Below are positions 1-11,290 of a stretch of 64,000 bases of DNA, piece after piece (within the stretch, counting starts at the first letter, position 1; each line of letters opens with the position of its first letter). Source of the DNA: Ifrita kowaldi (taxonomy: Eukaryota > Chordata > Aves > Passeriformes > Cinclosomatidae); contig VZRS01001420.1 in assembly GCA_013398055.1 (NCBI GenBank), forward strand, positions 176,488 to 240,487, written 5' to 3'. The notes below the pieces were generated by a model. The model saw only the letters and a program-made list of their open reading frames with translations, had not been told where the DNA came from and did no database searches. The position numbers and the translations under genes were made by a program.

Positions 1-367
1 AGCAACGTCTGAGGGAGATCGTAGGGTGCTGCTGAAGCAGTGCTCAGGTTCAGTAGGTGGCAGTCTGCAATTGGATTAGCTCAATCCACTGCACAGGGTC
101 ACTGTAATTTTCCAGCAATATTTAAAACAAAAATCCTGGCCATTTTACCATTAAAGATCCTGTGATACTTTCCACTACACAAAAGACAATTAATCTCATA
201 ACATTTTGTGTGGATTTTCTTAGCATAAATGATCTCTGGACTGTAATTAGGATTTCTTGCTTGCTAGCTAGAAGATTTTGTTGTACTGCTACAACCTGAT
301 GGACAGCCACCACTGTGCTACACGTACTTGCAAAAACTTTGTAGATTTGTACATTCACACAGCCCAC
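1..367 (-). other. Start of the intron downstream of the last visible ADAMTSL3 exon
   Basis: This intronic sequence starts at the GT donor at 366-367 and runs off the low-coordinate edge. I see no exon, repeat or RNA in it. In-frame stop codons appear after the donor (the retained reading frame ends at 122). Confidence 0.8.
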
Positions 368-525
368 CTTGATAATGAAATCTGCTCCAAGAGGTCCCTG
401 GATCTTTATGATTTCCCTGTCTGTACTCTTCTGAAATTCAAGAGTTGTATTTTCAATGACAAATGTTCCAGGAGCATTGAAACTGTGCTCTCCCTTTTCT
501 CCTTGTAGTGTTTTTGACTCTATAA
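368..525 (-). CDS. ADAMTSL3: ADAMTSL3 spacer exon, last one inside the window
   Basis: The exon is 158 nt: two bases completing a valine (G+TT), then 52 codons, ending AAG|GTGGGC in phase 0. The acceptor is TTCTTCTTTAG|TT. The product runs from IESKTLQGEKGEHSFNAPG to GPLGADFIIK and contains an N-glycosylation sequon (N-T-T). It continues the cysteine-free spacer. KGEHSFNAPG and ENTT match human ADAMTSL3 (KGEHSFNSPG, ENTT) rather than ADAMTSL1 (KGENSLSSTG, DNSS), as recalled. The next part of the spacer, expected to contain a QFFFYQP-like motif, was not found in the 367 bases below and must lie outside the window, along with the remaining thrombospondin repeats, immunoglobulin domains and PLAC domain known for this family. 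Confidence 0.96.
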
Positions 526-2520
526 CTAAAGAAGAAACATGCAATTAGTAAACTTAAACAGGGCTTTGTTTTCAAGAAAGTCAGAACGCAATGTTTACAA
601 CTTTGCCTTGCAAGTACCAGCTGCATATGTGCATTAAAAACACACCCAGAGTACCTGGGAGAATATTAACTGCTTCAGATTATAGGCTGATAGATAATTG
701 CAAGACAAGTCAACACAGGAATACCTGTCTGAACACACTATTCTTTCACACCAGAAGCACTTCTGAGACAGTTTTTCCTACACCAAGTGCTCTGTAACAC
801 TTTGTATGAGCAATAGATCGAGCAGCAAAAGCTGAAAGAAACCCAAAACTGATAGAATCAATATACATAAAAATACCTCATACTTCCATGCAATTGAAAA
901 GCCAAGCAATCTGAGCAATCGGTCTCCAGAGAAGCCTGAACGGTGCCAAACCCACCTGACACTCACCTCAGTACCTGTATCACTGCACCAAGGGCATTAA
1001 CTCGACTCTGAGCATTTCCCATGTGAGGAAAAGGCAGGGCCAGGAGGTGGGCAGCTGCAGCACGGCCCTTTCCCAGAACAGGTGCTGATGAAAACCCTTT
1101 CTGAATTGTTCTCTACTCCTTGGAAACAGATTAAACTAACAGCCCACAACCTCCAGAAGACAGATGAAGCATTTCAAGATTAAATCACTTCCAGCAAACC
1201 GAACTGTAAGTGGACAAAGCTAAAGGAAGGTATTCATAACGAAGGTAGAGTTTTGGGCTCTGTGTAATACAGAGTAGAGGCACAGAAAGATGCATGGCTT
1301 GAAATGCACTGGTCTGGTTACAATCTACCAGAGCACTGCATGGGAAAAGCATGAATCTCAGATGAGCTCAAAGCAAGCTAAAAGGAATCTTTTGATGAGC
1401 TATAAATACCCTCTTTCTCCCACTACCTTGCCTTTTTTGGTACTTTAAACAAAGTTACCTAAGTCAGGCTAGACCATTTAAGTTAAAAGCATCTGGTTTT
1501 ACCTGCACTGAAAACATACTCTAAATTCTGCAATCCATCATGAACTGTTTTCTTCCTTCATGTTTTTTAAATAAACATGCATTCTGGGGCACCCCCAAAA
1601 AAGAGAATAAAGAAATTATAGAATGAATTAAATTCCTTGAAAATGTACCAACATTATCCCAATCTTCTAAGCATCGGGTTCCACGGTGCTCATAGGTATA
1701 ACAAAGATCACATACAAGGCTGGAAGGAAGTTTCAGGAAGGATTTGTTTCTAGGAAATGACTTCATATTAATCACAGAGTATGAATCTAGTGGTGAATAA
1801 AATGCACTTTGTCAAAGAGAAAACATAAATACCTGGGAATCAAAGTGCCCCACTGTCCAACACATTTCCATTAGGAACAAATAGATATAAATTAATCCCA
1901 GAAAAAAACAAGTATTTAGATGATTAGTACATATTTCTGTTTGTCCCATTTATGGAAGTTTTCTTTCCTGATTGCATCACAAAATAACCCTGTAAAATAG
2001 ATGGAACTCGGTATTCTTGGATTAAGCTTCTGTAAGCCTTGATCCCAAACTTACACTGCTTAACAGTAAATAACAATGCATGGTGCCTGCTATTGTCTCA
2101 CTTTTTAAAAAAAGTGCAAAATCAAATCTCCAATCTTCCAACTCCAAATAAATTCAGTAAGATCCTCAGGAGTACAGGACCCCTTTGAAATCAGCATTTA
2201 AGATTACAAGGCAAGGCATCCAGCTGGTGCAAAAAGATGATGAAAATGTTTATTTGGTGACCTGAGCTGCATTTCTGAAGACTCTCTTTACTAATTTTCT
2301 CAATTAAAAAAACATTTTTATGTTCTTCTAAGCAGAAACCAAGAATATTGTTCAGCAACCAAGGACACAGTGACTCCCTGAGAGCTGACACACGTTTCCA
2401 TTAGGGCTACACTAGATGTGGACGCACATCATGTGTTTTTTTGCAAGGTCCAGCCACAGAGCCACAGCCTGTACCTCTGGAGCTCACACCCCTGTAGCTC
2501 AGGACAGCTGCTCAGAATTG

Positions 2521-2537
2521 CCCTGTGTCACACAGGG
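2521..2537. repeat. 8-bp inverted repeat with one central base
   Basis: CCCTGTGT and ACACAGGG flank a single C. The surrounding sequence loosely recalls the GTCACACAG part of a MIR SINE, which I could not confirm. Confidence 0.75.
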
Positions 2538-4264
2538 AGATGAGGAGCTGTTCCACAGCTCAGTGGATAACCTCTGCTGCAATACATTCCTGCTCAGTAG
2601 TATCCAGTGCTTGCCATCACAGGCTTCCAAAACAGAGTGAAACCAAGCATTCAGTGTATTTAACACACACATAACATAATTATGCTTATTAGGGAGTAAT
2701 TCCTCCCCCAAAAACTATTTATTTATTGATTTCAGAGCAGTAACTGGAATCAAAGGTTTGATCAGCTGGTTTCCAGAAAAGGTTTAGAAAAGATTTCACC
2801 AAATACTTATTTGTTCTGCAGGGTCCTGTTATACTGAAGACCTGGGAAGTTTGACTTCAGGAGTAAGCTTCCCCATCCTAAATCATTTCCTTGAGACTCC
2901 AGATGTGAAGAGTCACATGGACGGGGAATTCTCTTGAGTGCTCACCTGTTTCTGTGCCTAACAGGACAATCTCCAGTGCCAAAGACCCGCAACTATCTGT
3001 GTTTAGTTACTTCCCCTCCCTTAACAAAAATGGAAAATGCCTTGCCCAGCTGTGGATTACATCCCTGTGGCTGAAGCCCCCCACACTCTTGGTGGCAGGA
3101 AGGAGCAGGGCAGTGGGGCACAGGGAACCCACTGCAGGTACCTCACTGTGGAGACAGATGCATGGAAGAGTTCCCAGGGAAACAGCTCCTGCTCCCAGTG
3201 CAATAAAGAGCAAGTCATGGTGCTGCCCAAAAGCTGTTTCTTTCCTGAGAGGTTCATTTGTGGGTAGCACAAAACAGAACAGGCATTCTTCTCAAAATGC
3301 AACAAGCAACACTCTGAGCATCTGTCAAAGACAAATCTGTGCACAAACCCACAGCTAAATGCTGTCACCTGATGCAAATCACTGTGAACAGAGAAAAAAT
3401 TGACAAAAAGAAAAAAGCTTCAGTTCCTTTTAGTAGCATTTAACCTCCCTAAGTTCACGAACTCAGTTATCTAGCATTAGCCACTTGTAAAAATATTAGC
3501 TTCTGGTTTTCCTGTTTCTTCTGCTGGAGGATTAATTTCAGGGAACTTTCAGTCTTTCTTTTGATTTTAATGCTCTTAAAACAACTACTAGGAAAGCCAT
3601 AATACAGTCCAAATCAAAAACAAAACCAACACAATGAAACATTTTATTCAGACCCGTTTTTGTGCTAATTACTTGGTTATTTTCCACCAAATCTTTCACC
3701 AAACCCAAGCAGGCAGAAGTACAGGGGGCCCCTTTTTGTTAAAAACCCAAAGTGACATCTTGGCTCTCTGATGAATCTGTTTGTTACCTGCCTCAAAGTG
3801 CCCATAGACACAAACAAAGTACTTAATCTAACCAGCTACACGGAAATGCTCTCCTCACTCAAACACTAACTGCTGGTTGCAAAACAACGCTCAGAGCATT
3901 TGTTTCAAATCTGTTATGTGCTACATCTCCAACCACATTTCCATTTTTGATTAGTCCAGCAGCTGTGCTTTCCTGGAACAAGACCAGATCATAAAACCAG
4001 GATGAAGCACCACAGAACACAAGATAAAGGGAAAAGTGCCAGACACTCCATAGTGCTCTTCAAGTTTTTGCTGTTGCTGCTGACTCTACTTGAAGGACAA
4101 ATACATACTGGCAACAAGAGGCAGTATAAAATCTTAACAGTGAGTAGTCCCTGCTCCACCTGTTAAATTCAACTTCTTGCAAGCCAGGAAAAACATCTCT
4201 GACAAATGGAACCTGTAATAAATAGGCGATTATTTTTAAAATTCTGGCTTTAATTATACCAGCA

Positions 4265-4310
4265 CACTCACACTGAAGTCAATGAAGTTGCAGACAAAGG
4301 ATCATTTGGT
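4265..4310. repeat. Possible ancient interspersed repeat fragment
   Basis: CTCACACTGAAGTCAATGAA followed by GTTGCAGACAAAGGATCATT resembles 'CACTGAAGTCAATGGGAGTTTTGC ... GGATTTGGCCC'. It is the weakest of the group because only the core is convincing. Confidence 0.3.
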
Positions 4311-5442
4311 GTCTTCTGTTAAGTGACAAACCCCCATGAACACATACAGTGGGAAGGTGGAGAAGCATCCCTGGAGCATTGGCTCTTGGAGAGCTGCCTA
4401 TGAAGCCAGAAGCGATTGCCACCTCTCTCCCCACAACAGCTCTCAGCTGTTTTTCCCCTCTGCAATTTTAATTTTAGGTAAAAAATGTCTATATCCTCAC
4501 AGATTGCTGGTGGAAGTGGTTAAAGGAACATTTCACAATTCTCATCCAGCCAGAGAGTGAACTAACAAAGGTGATGCCAAGCCACAGCTTCTTTACGGAA
4601 CCAGCCTGGGTAGGAAGCCAGGAGCACTCTGTACTTCGTTACTGAGTTGCTGCTGCATTCCCCAGGAGCTTTCCAGAAATCCCCCAGGAGCCACTCAATC
4701 TAGTACTTTTTCCTCCTACAAAGCTGAAACAACAACTTCCCTCTGCAGAACTACTTAAGAAAGTCCAAGAGTCCCGACCTGAACTGGTCAGTATCACTCC
4801 TTCACACATCCCCTGTTTTAAAGGAATATTATTTATTTCAATGTAAGTTCCACTTTGTTTATTTTTTGTATCAGTGGTATATCTAGAAGTCATTGTCACT
4901 CTGGAGCTGTTCTGAAGTGGGAGTTTTATTTCAGTTTTTTCTTTGAAAGAACATGACAAAATACTTCTGAAAGCAAACAAACTGATGAGAAATTTTCAAA
5001 TAAAATGCATTTTTTACGTCTGTTTACACATCTCAGAGCGGAAGTTCTTTTTATTTCTATGATCCAGACTACATCTGCCACTTCTACAAATAAAAAATTG
5101 TTCAAAGTTAAATGAATAGTTTATTTCATTGCTTGGTATGGCAGCACCACTTACCACTGAAACCATTAATTCTCTACACAAACTAGGCCTCTGGATAAAG
5201 AAATTGCCATAAACATTGCCATCAGCCTTATAAGAAAATACTGGAAACCAATTGTCTGAGAGAAAAGCAAACTGTTTCTCATTGGTGGTATGTAACAGCC
5301 AAAAGAATTACAAGGAAACAGGGCTTCTGTAGCTGTTCACCCTGCTTCATTTGTACCTAGATCACTTGTCAGAGGCTTCAACAGAAATCTGGTGCTGAGT
5401 TATGCAAGGGTTATTGATCCCACACATAATCCTCTGGAAGTA

Positions 5443-5456
5443 TTTTTTTTTTTTTT
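5443..5456. repeat. 14-T homopolymer
   Basis: A run of 14 T on the plus strand. No recognisable retroelement body adjoins it. Confidence 0.9.
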
Positions 5457-5728
5457 GCATGTTGTTTAAGAGTGTATTTGAGACACCTTATATTGGTTTA
5501 AATAGAAAGAATAGAAACCACCACTGCATATTCTATTTCTTTTTACCTAGTAGAATTTCCAGTGTTCTCTAGGACTATCTCCAGGCTGGATATTAAAGAT
5601 GGGAAGAGGAATCAAGGTATCAAGGTCATGATCTTACCCATATTACCAAATAAGGTTCTTATTTTATCACTAAGGTTCTGTTTTTATCTTCTGCCTCTGT
5701 ATAAATAAATAAAGCAGCTCAGTCATAC

Positions 5729-5803
5729 CAAGGTGTGCTGGTCCTTTCAGGGTAATTCTCACACTGCGACTCCCATGTGGTACAGCAATCACAGTTTCTT
5801 CCC
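5729..5803 (-). CDS. ADAMTSL3: ADAMTSL3 spacer exon (24 codons)
   Basis: The exon is 75 nt: two bases complete an arginine codon (A+GG), then 24 codons, then one G that starts a valine codon in the next exon. The acceptor is TTTTCCTAG|GG and the donor CTTG|GTATGA. The product is EETVIAVPHGSRSVRITLKG then PAHL. It is cysteine-free and beta-strand-like, as expected for the ADAMTS spacer, which in related proteins carries binding exosites. Human ADAMTSL3 as recalled has EENVIAVPLGSRSVRITVKG, so conservation is strong. ADAMTSL1 has a clearly different version (DDTVVAIPYGSRHIRLVLKG). The exon is short and was found from the missing codons between its neighbours. Confidence 0.95.
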
Positions 5804-7444
5804 CTAGGAAAATTAAACAACTGTTTTAGAAGTTATCTTTCGTCAGGGAATTTGTACATCACACAATTAGACTGAAAACTGTCAAGTGTGTCTAAGAAAA
5901 TATTTCACAGCTTTCACGATTTTTCTATTAAAAATAACACGTTATTTTATTAACTACAGTGTACTGAGTCTGTTTGATATGTCATGCAACTATTCTACGA
6001 ATGGACCTGTAAATCTTGCTTGCTCTTGGAAAATAATTTGCTATTAACAATAAAAACTGAAATGTCAGTAGTGTATTAGGAACATATTTACACTCTGCTG
6101 TCCTAGTTTTATTTCCTAATCACTGAACTGACATCAGGAATCTGCTAAGTAGTCCTTCCCCCTTACAAAAATCTGCAGCTGTTCAGTCTCATTTTGCCCA
6201 CACCTCATTTCCTGCTGCAGGTCACAACTTTAATAAGTGGCAGGACTTACAGGAAATAAATCATCTACTTAACACTAACCCTTAACCAATTACAGACCAG
6301 TTAAGAGAAAATATATAATAGCTATAAGGTACATGTTATAACAGTGTCTGCATCTAACTTACCATATAAGATCATTTCTTCCAGTAAGAGGCTCAATTTA
6401 AAATGGACTATAAACCCAACCAGCCCCCAACAGGACATGTCAGTACAAAACAGCTTTTGGCTGCCTGAAAGGCCTCTTCATATATAAATGTGCAGCACAC
6501 TTACTTCAGTGCATTTTACAAAGGCAGAAAGTTATTACTTTTCATTTCAAACGTAGGAAGTCTGCGATTTGCCCGAGCAAACTGAGTTACCAGTCAAAGC
6601 AACAGACTACAAAAACCAACAAAAGCAGGGCTCTCAGAAAAGGGCATCCACAGGGACACCCCCAAAAGGAAGAGAGAAGCATCCAAGGAAGAAAGCATCA
6701 ATGTGGTGTCACCCACTTCCCTCATGGCTCAACTGCACATTTTCTGTAAGGCAGGACCTGCCACGTGCCCAGTGCTGGTACACCTGCACAAGATGCTCTG
6801 CTTGGAGATGGAACTACTGTAACTCCAGTGCCTGTGCAGAGGAAGTTCCTTTCTGCAGGTTCAAAAAGTAATGTGTGTTGAAGGTCAGTGATACACTGGC
6901 TCTAGAATTGCTCATAAAATATTCAGAGGAAGAATAGCTGAGTTTAGTTTTAACTAGAAAATAGTTGAAAAATGTTTCTTTCCACTTCTAACTAGGCCCC
7001 TTTATAGTAGATGCTAAATTATCAGCTTCTGGTTTACATCTCCTTAGCATAAGCACGATTTCCTGCCAAATGTTCAGAATACTTCAAGCAAATACTGCAA
7101 TTATTTTTTCTGAAATAAACACCTTCTTATGTTACAGTTTTTATATCGTCAATTTCTAGGAAGGACATTTAAATATAACAATTTATTTTGGATGTAATAA
7201 AATATGAGCTTTATTAATTTCATACTTGGGTATTCCACCAGAGTGAAAAATACTACAGTAAAACAATAATACAACTAAGGAGTCCTGGAAAAAACATTAA
7301 CTACTGAACCACTTAATATCTTTTTGCATCTTGGTTTTTCATCAGAGGAATTGCTAAAGATAGCCAGGAGGTAGTGGGTGTGTATATCTTTAAAGTAAGG
7401 AAACAACTACTGAATTCACATGTGCTCGGCAGTATTTGAGAGAA

Positions 7445-7890
7445 AGCAGGTTTGAGGGGCCCGCCTGCCCTTACTTGGTTGGGGATTGTATCCCATCCTG
7501 ATAACAACCAGCCATCAGTCACAGCACAAACCTCGAGTCAAAGTCGGGTTATGACCAGTTCAGAATACAGGACCTGCTGCTCTGAAGGGAAACCAAGGTT
7601 TGCAAACCCGGGTTTGCAGATGCGCACCTTGTGCAGGACTGCTCCTCTCCAGAACAACCAGGGCCGTCCTGCTGGGCTCCCCACAGGCAGACCCCGCTGA
7701 TCCCTTCTCAGGATGCCTCGCATTCCTTTAGCAGTACTACAGACATTCCACCCTCACCGAAGCACTCTCTGATACGGCCCAAAAGTCTCACGGGGGTGCT
7801 AAATTTGGTGTTTCTCTGCGGCAGAGACAATATTACCAGAAAGTGTTTTATTTGCATTAGAGATGACTAAGCTCACCGCCGCAGCAGCAG
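7445..7890. other. CpG-enriched intronic patch
   Basis: I count 14 CG dinucleotides from 7460 to 7882, against 3 in the preceding 440 bases. The patch is also visibly richer in G and C than its surroundings. It lies inside the 7.7-kb intron, more than 1.6 kb from an exon. It could be a weak alternative promoter, a methylation-spared regulatory element, or the remains of a GC-rich insertion. I see no TATA box or exon that would decide. Confidence 0.5.
7597..7618. repeat. Nested perfect palindrome
   Basis: Positions 7601-7618 (TGCAAACCCGGGTTTGCA) are an exact 18-bp palindrome centred on CCCGGG. It overlaps a second exact 12-bp palindrome at 7597-7608 (GGTTTGCAAACC). The 8-mer GGTTTGCA is thus present three times in alternating orientation within 22 bases. 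It could be a site for a dimeric DNA-binding protein, but no factor is assigned. Confidence 0.85.
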
Positions 7891-10800
7891 TCAGCTTCTG
7901 CAGCCCACAGACCTGTCAAGAAGTCTGACAGAAGGAGATTTTTGTAACCTGACTGAGATAACTGTGACCTAGGGCAGTCTTTCCTTGAGATGAAGTAAAT
8001 TATAGGAAAAAATAAATGTGAGATTTTTGGACTTCTGAACAGAGATGAGGATTTGGAAGGAATGCGACAGAACTGACCATAAGAAACTCCTCCTCCTCCT
8101 AGGGACAGCTTTGAAACAATAGTTATGGTTGGCCAGGTCTGGCATCCAAAACTATATATTCCAAAGGTCTCCAGTTCTCAGCTGAACGTAATTCATATTC
8201 TTAAAGAAACACAAGGCTCTGTAAACCCATTTTAAATGGTTCTGCTGTACATTTCCCATTAAATCAGTAGGGTCCACACTGCTAAAAGCAGTGAACTCTT
8301 ATGAAAACAGAAGGGGAAATTGCTGCCCTGAAATCTATACCAAGAACTTTTGATTACCTTTTTTTTCCCCTTACAATATTTCTGTCCCTTTGAAAGTTAA
8401 TTGCCGTCCTTTGTCTAAAGCTGAAAACAAATTCGCCCAAAATCGTCTGGAACATGCAGAAGCACTAGGCTCTAACATCTGAGCTCAGATTAAGGCTCCC
8501 TTTAAAAACTGAGAAACAGGTGAGATATTGTCCCTCTGTCCCAACACTGCTTCCAGGGCAGGGATTCCCAGCAGCACGTGAGCCATCTCCCTGCACTCTC
8601 ACCCAGGGACTCTCTCAGCAAATGTCTGCACACACAACACACAGCACTTGCTGATTAAGCTCCTGCATTGCTTTTACTTTAGATGGCAAGGTTTGATCCT
8701 GTTTCTATGGTGTTAATGTGGATTTAGATTTTGGATCTCAATGAGAGCAAGATCAGACTCCCTGCTATGGTAAGACTGGGAGCTAATCCCCAGGATCAAA
8801 ATAAAGGAGCCACATTCCTAAACTCAATCCAGTTCAGCAGGTTTTATTTATTTTTCCATGTGGGCCATGGTGGACCCATTTACTGCTTCACATATGGGCC
8901 AGTTGGGATTTTTTCCCTCTCCCCTCTTATAGCAGGCCAGAGGGTTTATTTCAGGTCTATAAAAAATGTTTCTTTCTGTGTATTTGCTCAGAACTTATTT
9001 GCTGGTTCCCCGGTTCTGATCGAAAACCTTTGTGCTCTCAAAGTACAAACAATAATCCAGGAACAACTACAGCACACAAGAACTAAAAATCTCAAAATAT
9101 TTGGAGTCTTATTGCAGTGGCTTCCCTCATCCACTCGGGCATCAGGAATAATTTCAGAAGACACTGCTGCTGGGCTTTGTGCTGACCTGCCTAATGAAAG
9201 CAATCTGGGCAAAGCCAAATACATGCACTGGAGAAAATATAAAAGACATACAGTAAGCAGCCCCTCAAGAAAATGGATCTTCAGGAAATGCAGTGCAAAG
9301 TAAGTAATGAAAGAGCCAAGGTTCTTACAAAGAAATTTCTTCAAGATGAAAGAAACCATGAAAGTAAAGAAGGAGGCTTCATACTACCAATAACAGCCCC
9401 AAGTAAACCAATCAAACTAAAGGGATGTCTAGACTGAAACAGTTGGTGCTGGAGACCCAGCATCCACACTACAAAATTGCAGGTGCCTCGTTGGGACTAA
9501 TTCTAGTCTGATCCCATGGACTGTATATTCTGTGGCTGCTGGAGAACATCAGGTGCTTTTCTGGGACACATCTTCTGGTTTAGCTTCACCCAAAAATTCC
9601 AATTTATACTCTCCAAGAGTATAAGTTGCTGTGATGTGAACTGATGAACAGTATGTTAGGGTCATGACGAAATTTGCTTCAAAAAACATGCTCCTTATCC
9701 ATACTGAAATGCTAATGCATTGGCATTCTATCCCTCTCCACACAGTTTTCCTGCCAAACCAGCCCCAATTCCCTCCTCTGGCTCTACACATGGTTGATTT
9801 TTCCCCGTCCTCTCCAAGTGCTTTTGACTCCATCTCCCACCCAGACTCTTTATCTAATCTCAGTCTTCTTCTCTTCCTCTTTTCCTTGACTCAGTGTGTC
9901 TGTACAGCCAGTCCTACATCCTCCACTCACCTTCTCACATCTGCCTGTCCTGCACTGCACGAACAAACAGCAAATTTTTCTGTTCAGCTCATCTCATCTT
10001 TCCCTCTCATGTGATCTCTTCACTCCCCATCATAGGTGTGAAGCTCAGGAGTTTGGAAGCTCCACAAAATCTCTTCTGAATGCCTGAATGTCAGGTAGGA
10101 GGCATCATGGAGTTCATCCCATGACACCTGTTCCACACTGCAGTAAACCAGAAAGCAAGAGCAACCTCAAGGAAAAATTTTAGTACCTTATTTCTGGAAG
10201 AGCAACATGTTAATGTATTCTAAGGAGATTGCACACGTATGATCTGTTTGCAGTTAGGACTTGCAACAAGCTAGAGAACACTTAAAAGGATAAGTTTTCA
10301 GAAATTTCAGCTGTTAACATCCAAGAAGATTCCACAGAAACTGAAGGCAAATGTTGGGGGTTTTTTGTAAAGGTTGTTGTAAAATATGTGTTGATGTTCA
10401 CAGACATTGCAAAAGACTTATCCATGACCAGAAGACCATTGCCTGCCAAATTTCAAATCCCTGATCTGTGATCAAGTCCAACAATGGGGGGATGTTAGGA
10501 TATATTAAAGAAAATGTTTCAAGAATGTTTTGACAGTGGGAAACAACATGTTTTTCTCCTCTGTGTCCTTGGAATACGCTGAGTTGTTTTGGCTGAATTT
10601 TCTCCAAAACACATAGCACCTGGCATGAGAAGTTTCTGACACAACTGTCAAATTTTGGCAAATAATCCTTCGCATAAAGTGAAGTATCAGGCAACCTTGA
10701 CAGCTGGGGTTGCTTGCTCCATGTATATTGATTTCAAAGAGGGAAAAAAATGGGAGGCAGGAAGTTGTCACAAAGTTGAGCTGGCTGGTGACACAGAAGA

Positions 10801-11072
10801 GGGAGCTGTGCCAAAGGCCTCTGATAAATAAATGACCAAAGTGAAATCGGGTTTTTGGTGAAGCATGCTTGGGGATGATGACACGCAAACAAGTGAGAAG
10901 AAGTGACCAATGGTGTATTACACAAGTGCCATAGGAGATAAAGGACATGGCAAAAGGAAATTCAGTTACAAAGCCATCACCAGTGAAAGCTTTTATAAGA
11001 AGCTCTTTAGCAAAACATCAAAAAAGGTAAAACTTGCAAGTAGCTTGCAGTTTGGGAATCAAATAAAACCAG

Positions 11073-11120
11073 ATTAGGACAAGTTCGTGCCTTCAACTTC
11101 ACCCCCCATTGAATCACCAT
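11073..11120. repeat. Possible ancient interspersed repeat fragment
   Basis: The segment TTAGGACAAGTTCGTGCCTT, followed by CAACTTCACCCCCCATTGAA, resembles the old amniote repeat end 'GGGCCAAATTCATCCCTGGTGTAACTCCATTGAAGTCAATGG'. It sits about 80 bp from the MITE-like remnant at 11198-11290 and may belong to the same old insertion. Confidence 0.35.
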
Positions 11121-11197
11121 CTTTTCTTCTTCGTTGGTATCAGAACCAGAACACTTTCCTACCATTTCTTGCCAACAATGGTGCAGAAAGGAGATAT

Positions 11198-11290
11198 GAG
11201 GGCCCAATCCTACAATTTTTCCATGTGCACAGAGTGCAGTGGAGTTAATGGGAGTTCCACGCATACAGTACTAGAAACATCAGGCCCATG
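11198..11290. mobile_element. Possible ancient MITE-like repeat remnant
   Basis: The stretch begins GGGCCCAATCCTACAA and ends CATCAGGCCC, whose reverse complement is GGGCCTGATG, so its ends form an imperfect terminal inverted repeat. Between them is a GTGGAGTTAATGGGAGTTCC segment. This resembles the old amniote repeats, common in turtles and crocodilians, with a 'GGGCCCGATCCTGCAAA ... CCCATTGACTTCAATGGGA ... GGATCAGGCCC' layout. It is strongly diverged. The family name is not assigned because I cannot search a repeat library. Confidence 0.45.

Larger units (their letters stand above)
526..5728 (-). other. ADAMTSL3 intron, about 5.2 kb
   Basis: This intron lies between the two spacer exons. 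Open frames on both strands are short and show no recognisable domain. Contents I can name are a near-perfect inverted repeat at 2521-2537 (8-bp arms, one central base), a possible old repeat fragment at about 4265-4310, and a 14-T run at 5443-5456. The rest shows nothing I can support. Confidence 0.85.

Noticed and set aside
8731..9303. 190-codon open frame on the plus strand
   Set aside because: No domain, signal peptide or similarity that I recognise, and intronic. Treated as chance.
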